Assembly (NCBI GenBank): GCA_002633005.1 | Contig: NMRA01000307.1 | Coordinates: forward strand, 334,208-398,207 | Direction of reading: 5' to 3' | DNA: 64,000 nucleotides | Source: Phoronis australis | Lineage: Eukaryota > Phoronida > Phoronidae | In this document: positions 27,801 through 39,800 of the stretch, one piece after another | How positions within the stretch are numbered: position 1 is the stretch's first letter | Layout: each line of letters begins with the position of its first letter | Position numbers and translations under genes: made by a program | The notes under the pieces: model-generated | Told to the model about the DNA's origin: nothing | Databases searched by the model: none | Seen by the model: the letters and a program-made list of their open reading frames with translations, nothing else

Positions 27801-30800
27801 GTGTAGGGCAGGGAGGGTAGTGCAAGACAGGAATTGAGAAAAATAGGTGGATGAACAAGGGGAAATGAGACTCAGAAAGAGAGACATTCACGCAGGTGCA
27901 TGAATGTCCAACCCAAAAGCCTTCAGTTGTTTCAATTTGCTTAAGGGTGACACTTAACAAGTCTTCTTTCTTTACAGTTCGTCAGTCATGTAACAGCTGG
28001 CATTTAGCTGGGGTGAACCAGACAGGCTATCATATGGTGGATCCAGATGGAGAGGCTGGCGTCAGGCCATTCATTGCCTACTGCAACATGTCCAACATTT
28101 TACAAGGACATGGCGTACCCACAGAGATTCACCACGATAGCATGGGCAAGACAGAGATCCATTCAAGGTGCGGGTTAGCTCAGTGCTACACCCGTAAGGT
28201 GAACTACATGGCAACTAAAGCCCAGATTGAGGCGTTACTCCGCACATCTAGGAGCTGCTCACAATACATTCGCTACGACTGCTTCGACTCGGTGCTATTT
28301 TACGAAACCAATCACTACGCAGCATGGTACTCGCGAGACAACCAAAAGATGTCCTACTGGGGCGGAGCTCTGCCAGGTAGTAGCAACTGTGCATGTGGAA
28401 TGTCTAAAAGTTGTGCCGACCCCAAAAAGAGCTGCAATTGTGACTCTAACGACGACAAGTGGAGAGCTGACTATGGCTACCTGACTGACAAACGTACCCT
28501 ACCTGTGTCTATGATGAAGTTTGGTGACTTAGATGGAGCCAATGAAAGAGCACACTTCACTCTTGGACCACTTGTATGCCATTAGCAGCTAAACATCAAG
28601 TATGAGAAACTGTTTCACACTGTCTTTGCAGCCCTATCCTTATAATATCAAGTGCATACGATTATGCTAATGATATTCATTGTATAATATGCCTCTGTTA
28701 CAACACAATAAATGATTGCTTACAAACTTTTCTTGTTGGTCAAAATCCGTGGAGGGGAAGGCTATTAACAATTGTTAATGGCATGTGCAAAAATAGGATA
28801 CTAATACTCTTTGGAAAGTCATCATGATGAAACTGCACAGAAATAGAAAGTTAGCACAATGAAAGGGATTCTTCTGAAACCTCCTCGACCCCCACATCCC
28901 TCGACCCCCTCAACCCATGACCCCCTCAACCCACAACCTCACAACCCATGACTCCCTTGACCCACAACCTCCCAACCCACGACCACCTCGACCCACAACC
29001 TGTGGCAACAGAGGTATCTTTGCGCTTTTAACATTACGTTGCTAGGTAACTTTCCCATAAGACATACCTCTACATGCAAGTCCGCTCTGGCTGAAGTCTG
29101 GTGATTAGAAACAGAACGTGGCATGAGAACGCCGGTGGTCTTGAATAGCGCACTGTGAGCGCGCTATCGTTGTCACAGAAATAGTTCAATGAGTGGCTAA
29201 TAAACTTAGGGAGAAAGTACATAAACGTGAATGTACATTTAATTCATACTATCATTTGCCTTACATTGTATACTCGTTTACAATATACCCCATATAACGT
29301 TGAAATACTTTTTAGTTAACAGTTTGTTTTTCTCAAACTCTATTTAGTGGTGACATTACAATTTTGTTGGTTCCTCGCACTCTCCGCAAAACAGGTCGAA
29401 TCTGCAATTCACTGAAGAGCAGATGAGACGATTACACTCTGCCAGAAACGACATTTGTAAGGTTGGTAGGTTTTTGATCTGATTTGATTGCGTTGTTTTT
29501 TTTGTTTTTGGATTTCAACCTTGCCGAATCGACTTCCTTAATTGCAAAAAACAGGGAAAAACCAGCTGAGCTCACGGCCCAACTTATTGGTTCTACAAGT
29601 CAGCGCTTGTTCTCTATTCAAATCGAGTCGAGTTTGTATAGACTGGGTCGAAGGAGTTGTGGGTCAAAGGTCGAGATGGTCGTGGGTCGAGGGGTGGGGG
29701 GGTCAAGAGGTCGAGGGGGTTTCAGAACCATCCCAATGAAAGGGGTATAGAGCATCTATGGAAAAATGCGTCACCCTTTTGTAAACACATGTCCCTATAT
29801 CATAATCATTTTTATGAATTATATTTTGAATTTGAATTCAAAATATTAACCAAACAAACTTGGAATATAAAAACCAGAAAAACACAAAAGTTAACTGTAA
29901 CTCATAACTAAAATGAACTCCTTCAGAGAAGATTAAATCAGAAAAAGCACCCTTTATGTAGCTAAGGGAATTCTACCACAAAAACCGACCAATTTTGAGT
30001 CACACATCCTACACACATCACCTATGTAGGTACCCCTCATGACAGAAATGCACCGTCAGTGCCATGCAAGTAAAAAGCAAAAACTATCTGCGAATGAAAT
30101 CAAGTAGTTATTATCCAACAGAATGGATATCTTATTATTTAAAAATAACAACTGTTAGTGAACTTGCACAAATTAAGTGATTTACATACACGAACTTTGT
30201 CCAATACAGTGATACAATTTTCACTACTAGAAAGTTTCTTAGCCTTACGAATTTTAATTTGAGGCCAAAAGTATCACACTTGGTATCAGCTGATTTGGCG
30301 ACACATACAAAGTATTCAATTTTTTAAATTGAAGAAAACCATAACAAATAGAACGAGAGCGCTCGGAGGAGCGACACTTGGCGGAATTAATCGAAAGACG
30401 ACAATGGGGAGGACGACGACAATCATGACGATCAAGGCGACAATAATGAACAACACGGTAACATTCATGTGACTAGCGAAGAAATCAAATAGAGAGCATA
30501 TAATGAACTACAATAAAGAACAATAGATAGCGCAACATGACGGACGAGCCATGCTTTGTTCCCGCAATCCAAAATAGGTGGCACTATGTGACAGTCTGCA
30601 GAGCAAAGTTATGTTTACAATAGTATTTCGCCTGGAATTCCAGTCTACAGTACGACAGTGCTACCTGGGTCAGTCGGGGTCAAAACTCTCTGTTAACTTG
30701 TGCAGACATAAACAAAACAAAGTGANCTTTATGTAGCTAAAGCAATTCTACCACAAAAACCGACCAATTTTGAGTCACACATCCTACACACATCACCTAT

Positions 30801-33800
30801 GTAGGTACCCCTCATGACAGAAATGCACTGTCAGTGCCATGCAAGTAAAAAGCAAAAATTATCTGCGAATGAAATCAAGTAGTTATTATCCAACAGAATG
30901 GATGTCTTATTACTTATAAATAACAACTGTTAGTGAACTTGCACAAATTAAGTGATTTACATACACTAAGTTTGTCCAATACAGTGATAACATTTTCACT
31001 ACTAGAAAGTTTCTCAGCCTTACGAATTTTAATTTGAGGCCAAACGTATCACACTTGGTATCAACTGATTTGGAGACACATTCAAAGTATTCAACTTTTT
31101 AAATTGAAGAAAACCATAACACATAGAATTAACAACCAAGGGCTTAAAACTGTTGTCAAACCTTTCACAGACATAGATTAGACTGAGTACTGCAGTGCAG
31201 CGATATTCAAAGACGAAGTGGCTGTAAATTCAATGGCATGAGGGTGTAACAGAAGACAGAAACCACAAGACTCAAACATGGTAAAATTTCAACTATTCAT
31301 GCCAAAATCCATGTTTACAATACTTGTGACAATGCAGTTTCATATGACACTGTCTGATGGAACCTACGCCATACAGCATCTACAATGATAACTCTTTCTT
31401 TTGATGCTACTAAAAATGGCATTTCACCCCATTTAGAGTTGCCTCTCATATTCTTTACCCCAAAATGCTTCAGTTAAGAATTCAACAGTCACACCCTTTA
31501 AGTTTTAAAATTAAATTTCACATGTCTATCACATTATGAGAATTTATCAAATACAAATGCCTTCACATGATCAAGCTGGGCAATAACAGGGACAGGAAAT
31601 CTCCCTGACAGACTGAGATAAACCCACTCCTAGTTATTCAATCATAACTCAGTTACAGTCACTATAAAAGCATCAGACTGGTTACAAGAAGAAAGTTTGA
31701 ACAGTCATGAACATGGCAGCACATAAGCAGGCTAAGACTATGCACATCTCGGCTAATATCTTCATCATGTTATTGGTTGCACAAGCACAGTCGACGTATG
31801 AAAGATGTCGGTACGAAGATGCCAACCACGTAATTAACGTCAATGTAAATGGCGGTAGGAATTCAACCGCTGATGGAGCCATCAGCAAACTTCAAGCTGA
31901 TGTGACAGCATTGAAAAACAGAGTGAGCCAGATGGAGTATAGATGGCTTGATGACAGAGGATGGCCAGCCAATGAAACACAAAGAATCGAAGGTATGTTG
32001 AGCAAAATTAATTTAATGCCGCTGTAAACCATTTCTCGCCTCATAAATGACTTTCTTCACTGGTACATTTTCAAAAGCAAAGTTATTGCATTCTCATCAC
32101 TGGTATAAAATTGACATTCAGTAACTACGAAATGTCTGTGAAGACCATATTGCTTTGGCAGCTGAAACTGGCAGCACCATCTTCAGGAGCTTTTGTCTGA
32201 AGCAAGGACTACCTGAAAGGTCCTCTCAAGTCTAGAAACCATTTCTTATCAATTCAGAAAAATGTACGGTAACAATATTTTTGAAATTTTGTTTTTGACA
32301 TTTATGTCAAACAAAATTTGGCTGTGTTATTGATAACGTTGATTTGCTATGAATGTACCTTCCTTTTATGCTGAATTTTATTAAAAAGGCATGCCACATG
32401 ACCCAATTAATGGTTAATTGGAAAGCCAAAAATTGAGTTGTACATAAAATAGAATTACAATTTGAACAGAGATAAAATCTATAGCTTTGTATATACTTGG
32501 CCGAAAACATCAACAAGCAGATAAGATCTTACATAACCTTAAGCTGCCGATGGGCATTTCAAAATGGAATTTTTTAAAAGTTGGGATGAGTATTTATCTC
32601 AACTGCCAATGCCTGTTAACGAGTAAGGAGTTGCATTAATGAAAACCATTTCATGTGCAAGGGAGGAATTAAAAAAATCAGCAGAATGCATACAATTGCG
32701 GTGCTTAAACCTAAGTTGGAGAGAAATGGATTAGACACTAAGACAGGTTTGAAACACTATGATCTGCCAAGTGACAAGTAAACAAATCACCGTGATCGGC
32801 CAAATGACAAGTAAACAAATCGCAGTGATCGGCCAAGTGATAAATAAACAAATTGCCGTGGTCGGCCAAGTGACAAGTAAACAAATCGCCATGATTTGCC
32901 AAGTGAGAAGTGAACAAATCTCACATAATTTTTGCTGCTTGATTCAGGTGGATTTTATTATTTTTTTTTGAAAAAGTTAGCAACTACAAAAATACCGCAC
33001 CACTGACTCAACTTTCAAAATACACACACTAGAATCAACTTTCAAAATACACACACTAGAATCAACTTTCAAAATACACACACTAGAATCAACTTTCAAA
33101 ATACACACACTAGAATCAACTTTCAAAATACACACACTACAATCAACTTTCAAAATACACACACTAGAATCAACTTTCAAAATACACACACTAGAATCAA
33201 ATTTGCCTTTCTTGGCCTAATGCAGTCAGTTTCATTCACAGACAAGCAAAATCTGACAACATACAGGTGTTTAACTCGAATTCTCTTGCATGAGATATTG
33301 AAGCGAAACCCATATCACCAGCATGTGTCCTTAGAGCTTATGTTCTCACAGAACCCTGAGAAACCTTCAGCAACAAATACAGGAAACATATCACCATGTA
33401 CCAAGTATAAACCAACATTTGACTTTACAATCACCCCCAAGACAGGAACTGTTAGGGGTGATAACTGTGAAATAACACAACATAAATACTCCAACCAGAC
33501 CTTAAAATCAATCTGACTCGACAAATACCTCATCTAAGATCAAATCCTGTCGTCGGATACACGGATACAAAAACAGAGCTAGCCAAATCCGTAAACCCAA
33601 TGGCCGAACTCTGCGAAAAACAAGGTCACATGAACACTTCCATCTACTGACTAGACAGCCAGTTTGCTAAATAAAATATATTACTGAATGACTATGGGCA
33701 CTGAATTGTTCCTTACCCTGATTGTGGTAGAACTGTAACAAAGTTGCACTTTCTTCACTGAATATGCAGGTATTTTGGCCCTTGCATCTATATTTCAAAT

Positions 33801-36800
33801 GAGGCATTTCTGAACATTATGTTAACTTTGCTCAAGTGTTTACCACACATGTACAAACACCTAATCTGCAGGAGGGTGCTCCTTCAATATGCTGATGCCA
33901 CAAAGTTCACACTTGTATCCAGCTGTTCCAGGACAACTGCTGGTGACTTTAGAGTCATGTAAACAGAGTATTAGGCTGAAACAGGAAACAAGGATAGGAT
34001 AGGATAGGACAGGGAACCAGAGTGCACAGTTATGACAGTTTCCTGCTGATAAGTTTTGACATACATTTAAGTACTTGAAGCTTTGTGAGTTGACAGGAAC
34101 ATATTTAATGACCAAGATGAAACTGACGATTAAATATTTTTGAAATTCCAGTAGCACGTGTCTGTAAGGGTTTCTTCATATTTTATAAAAACATCCAAGA
34201 AAAAAATGTTTTTAGTCACTGGTGATCCTATCTGTCAGTGTGTGGTTGGGCATTGCTGATATTTCAGTACAGATCATTTGAGAACTCTCAACAAATTTTT
34301 GTTTTACTAAGAAATAGCTTAAAATATCTTTATGCAAGAAAGTGGATTTTCAAACTTTTACTACTTTATCACAAATCTGTTAACTCAAAAATACTACAAG
34401 TCGTGTGTTTTTACTTTTTTATCACATTCCAAAAAATTGAGTTCCTGACATGTTCACTAGTAAATGTGACCGGGGCAAGCTTGTCCATTTTTATAACAGG
34501 AATGCTGGGGCACTAAGATGCGCCCATGGGTCATCGCAAACAATATGTTTCTAGGTACCACTAGGAAGTGCTGTAGTAGTTAAATCCGCCCGCAGATGGA
34601 GCCGGTGCATTGTTATCATGTACCTCTGAGTCATGTTTCATTGAAAGCTGTTGATCGGTTCTCAAGATATCATACGTAAACCCTCTTCCCCCAAAACAAC
34701 ACTTGAAAAGCTTAGGCATGCAAACATCAAGATGATCTACTGGCACTTGGGAACTGAAACAGAATTAAGGATAACGGTGGCTATTCTTTGCATAAATTAT
34801 GCAAATTTATCATGCAAAACCTTACACGCTGATTTCATTAAATCAATTGACCATATAAACATAGGAGAAAATAACAATTTAATTTACTTGACTGTGGTGC
34901 TTTTTATCTTACCAATAAGCACAAGTTGATTTTTAAATTTTTTTGAAAATTCACAATTTATCCACCTACAATATAGCTACATGGAATTGACGGACCTTGA
35001 AAAACGTAGATAAAATGTCAAAAAAATATGTTGTTATGTTAAGGAAGTTATGAGCAAAAACAGAATTTTGCATAAAGGTGGCCTTATTTTGGATTATTAA
35101 AGTAATGCTCTAAGTTGTCAAGGTTACAACCACCAAAATCAAAAACCTTATACCACCAAGAATTTTCAGGGCCCCTATGTGGAGCCCATGGGTGGCTACT
35201 AGACTAATATGTTGGGCGCATAAAAATTATTGTATAGACTACAGTGAAAGCTGAAAGTTTTATATATACTTGTAATGAGCTTACATAAATATAGCTATAA
35301 CATGTGAGGGCGCTGGGGAACACAATTATTGACATTCATAATCGCTACCGCTTAAAACTGCGTGAAACCATTCATATTCAGTATGCGGAAACGCCCTCAC
35401 TCAATGCACAGGTTTCTCATGAGTCGTTGGCAATGTTACACTGATTTGTGATTCGCTGATTGCAAGCCAATCCTGTTCTGGTACTCATTACAGCGTTCTG
35501 TCGTTGAGTAACTTTTCCAGACGTGAGGGGTGCTGAACGTGCGATAACATCTAGCTCTTATGTTAACTGCCCAGCTCAGTCTTTTGTCCCGTATGATAAC
35601 AAACAGGCTAATTACCTCCCAGGCTTCAAAGAAAACGTATGGTGGTTGCACGCTATTACGGAATGCGTATATACACAGTCAAATCCAGTGGGTCCGTTTG
35701 GACAGATTGTCTTAACTTCTGTTGTAGTTGGGTGATTTTGGCGATTCAAAAACGGAACATGATCAGCATTTGACGAGGAATCCAGAAATGCTATTGGCTT
35801 AAGCTCAAATATGTTATAACTTAACTTTCATTTTTATGAGCCCAGCCCAGTCAGTCTAGATACAATCTGATCAGAGATTAGAGCAATTATAGAACTAAAG
35901 AGCGCAAGCCCTCCAACCATAAATGCCAGAATGGAGTTAATCAGTCGTGTAAGATATTGGCTACGGGGGTAAACTTCCCAACTTGTTGTTGGGCTATAGA
36001 ATCAAACAAGTTGGGAGCAACGGGATGTCGCCGTCATGGTTGCGTGTTTTTGAATTTTCTGTGTATTGCCAGTACCTGTAGCCACCCAGGCATTCATTCT
36101 CTGAATACAACTTCACAATTATTGTGGACGTCTTACTGTCAAAACATGTAACTACATTTTACAAATTAAAGTAATTTACTTTATTCAAACTTTGTGTTCC
36201 TAAGTGCGAGATGTTTCAGTTGTATTAATATTATAACCAAATGACACTTGTCTATTACTTTGTACTAAAAACAATCATTGTATGACCGCAAAATGTGGCA
36301 TCTTTCCCAAATATTCAAGTGTTCATTTCTCCAGTATATATTGTAAGTTTTAAAATCTCTCCACAATGTTTTGGGTTAAAACTTCCTTCCATGAGTTAGT
36401 TAGCTGATGACTGCATAAGACTTTACCACATTTTTGAAGTCTGAAAACCAGCATATTGACTTTGGAGAAATTAAATGATTTCCTATTCATTTGCAGTACA
36501 TCGCTCTTGCAATGGATGGCATCTGGCAGGGATGAACAAGACGGGTTTCCTGATGGTGGATCCAGATGGAAAGGAAGGTGTCAGACCGTTTCTCGCCTAC
36601 TGCAACATGTCCAACAATATACCTGGACACGGTATACCCACGGAGGTTCACCACGACAGCTCAGGCAAGACAGAAATCAACTCAAAGTGTCAACCAGCTC
36701 AATGTTATACACGTGAGGTCAATTACATGGCAACCAAATCCCAGATCGAGGCTCTGCTCCACGCCTCCAGAACCTGTTCACAACTTATTCGCTATGACTG

Positions 36801-39800
36801 CAAAAATTCTGTACTGTTCCACGTAACCAATCACTATGCAGCATGGTACTCGCGTGACGGTCAACAGATGTCCTACTGGGGTGGTGCCTTGCCAGGCACA
36901 GGCAAGTGCGCATGTGGCATGTCCAACAGTTGTGCTAAGCCAAATAAGAGATGTAACTGTGATGCTAATGACAATGTGTGGCGTGCGGACTATGGGTACC
37001 TGACAGATAAACACACCATACCAGNGCTCAGTCTTTTGTCCCGTATGATAACAAGCAGGCCAATTACCTCCCAGGCTTCAAAGAAAACGTATGGTGGTTG
37101 CAGGCTATTAGGGAATGCGTATATACACAGTCAAACCCAGTGCGTCCGTTTGGACAGACCAGATTGTCCTAACTTCTGTTGTAGTTGGGCGATTTTGGCG
37201 ATTCAAAAACGGAACATGATCAGCATTTGACGAGGAATCCAGAAATGCTATTGGTTTAAGCTCACATATGTTATAACTTAACTTTCATTTTTATCAGCCC
37301 AGCCCAGTCAGTCTAGATACAATCTGATCGGAGATTAGAGCAATTATAGAACAAAAGAGCGCAGGCCCTCCTACCATAAATGCCAGAATGGAGTTAATTA
37401 GTCGTGTAAGATATTGGCTACAGGGGTCATCTTCCNCCAACTTATTGTTGGGCTATAGAATTAAACAAGTTGGGAGCAACGGGATGTCGCCGTCATGGTT
37501 GCATGTTTTTGACTTTTCTGTGTATTGCCAGTACCTGTAGCCACTCAGGCATTCATTCTCTTAATACAACTTCACAATTATTGTGGACATCTTACTGTCA
37601 AAACACGTCACTACATTTTACAAATTAAAGTTGTTTACTTTATTCAAACTTTGTGTTGCTCAGTTGTATTAATATTATAACCAAATGACACTTGTCTATT
37701 ACTTTGTACTAAAAACACTATCATTGTATGACCGCAAAATGTGGCATCTTTCCCAAATATTCAAGTGTTCATTTCTCCAGCATATCTTGTAAGTTTTAAA
37801 ATCTCTCCACAATGTTTTGGGTTAAAACTTCCTTCCATGAGTTAGTTAGCTGATGACTGCATAAAACTTTACCACATTTTTGAAGTCTGAAAACCAGCAT
37901 ATTGACTTTGGAGAAATTAAATGATTTCCTATTCATTTGCAGTACATCGCTCTTGCAATGGATGGCATCTGGCAGGGATGAACAAGACGGGTTTCCTGAT
38001 GGTGGATCCAGATGGAAAGGAAGGTGTCAGACCATTTCTCGCCTACTGCAACATGTCCAACAATATACCTGGACACGGTATACCCACTGAGGTTCACCAC
38101 GACAGCTCAGGCAAGACAGAAATCAACTCAAAGTGTCAACCAGCTCAGTGTTACACGCGCGAGGTCAATTACATGGCAACCAAATCCCAGATCGAGGCTC
38201 TGCTCCACGCCTCCAGAACCTGTTCACAACTTATTCGCTATGACTGCAAAAACTCTGTACTGTTCCACGTAACCAATCACTATGCAGCATGGTACTCGCG
38301 TGACGGTCAACAGATGTCCTACTGGGGTGGTGCCTTGCCAGGCACAGGCAAATGCGCATGTGGCATGTCCAACAGTTGTGCTAAGCCAAATAAGAGATGT
38401 AACTGTGATGCTAATGACAATGTGTGGCGTGCGGACTATGGGTACCTGACAGATAAACACACCATACCAGTGTCTATGATGAAGTTTGGGGATCTTGACC
38501 AGCCTAACGAAAGAGCATTTTTTACCCTTGGACCTCTCATCTGCTATTGATTAATTCTGGACAACATGGTGGATAAGTGAAATTTTTTCATAAAAGACAT
38601 AAAGCATAGAATTAACAGTTTACCATTTACCAGTTCTGTAAAGCTACCATCCTATAATATTCGGAAACAATTGGGCATTCCTAAGCAATACCAGAGACCC
38701 TTAACAAATGAAAAATATCAAAGCCAAATGACTAACCTTTGTCTGAAATCTGTGAGAGTTTACCACTTTAAGTTTATCTGAGGCATTAAAATACCGTCCA
38801 GCAATTTTATTATTCTTTTCACACATGCGATTATTAAAGCATTACCACTATACAGATGGTTTTTCCAAAACGTGCTGTTATTTATCATAGACTTGCTTTA
38901 TGAAGTTTGTCGTGTCTTTGATCTTGCATTGTTTTATAACAGGTAGCACATGAATTTGTGGAAATTAAGAATCTGGATTCCATGTCAGGTAAAATGTCAT
39001 CGAAAAAATTGCCTTTAATCATGTTTCCAAAGTGTCTCACATTGTTATGGATGCCCACAACTATCTGATGGTAGCTGGGCATAGAACGAGAACAAGGAAA
39101 AGCGTTAATTTGGTGCTAACCATCGTTTATTGAAAAAAGCAAGACAATAAAATTTCATTTGTCAGACATACGGTGTCCTAAATTAGTCCAAAATTTATTC
39201 TACTGTAAGCAAATAAGTCGACACTTGAGAGTGCATGTGAATGAAGCAGCACACCATACATGACGTGAACCCAAACAGGTCAAGACACAAACCATGGTAT
39301 TTTTAATGCTTAGCCAATAAATGCAAATGATCTCCAATAACTGCTGAAATTTTCCACACACGAAACTCATTCTCGTTTTGATGGTCGCTTTTACAATCAA
39401 ACAGATAGTATAGCGATGGGTTTTCCTCAAGCCCCATTATTAGCTAAGTTGTTTATGGGTCACCATGAACAATGTGTATTCAAAAGATTCAACAGTTTCA
39501 CCTGAAGACTTAATGTTTTATTGTGACATATTCTGTGCGTCACAGTTACTTAGTGTCGATGACATATTGTGCGTTTTACCACAGCTATGTCGGTGACATA
39601 TTCTGTTTTACTGTAGGTATGTCGATGACTATTTTGTGTTTTTCCCAATAAGACTTGTGCTCATCATTTTTTATGAATAGGCGTCATATCAACATAAGTT
39701 TCAACATGGAGGATGAATAACAGTTGTCCATTCCATTTCTGGTTGTCCGAGTTACAAGAGATGGTGTTAATTTGTCTTACACAAGTTTGTTGACCAGTTA

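Larger units (their letters stand above)
31993..35573. other. Intron of FReD copy 2, left part
   Basis: No additional exon seen. It holds two minisatellites (32768-32925 and 33005-33198), a short GGATA run near 33990 and a lone CCACTAGGAAG core near 34559. Confidence 0.5.

Noticed and set aside
32977-33189. Open frame with nine-residue VCILKVDSS repeats
   Set aside because: A by-product of the 27-bp minisatellite, whose unit is divisible by three.
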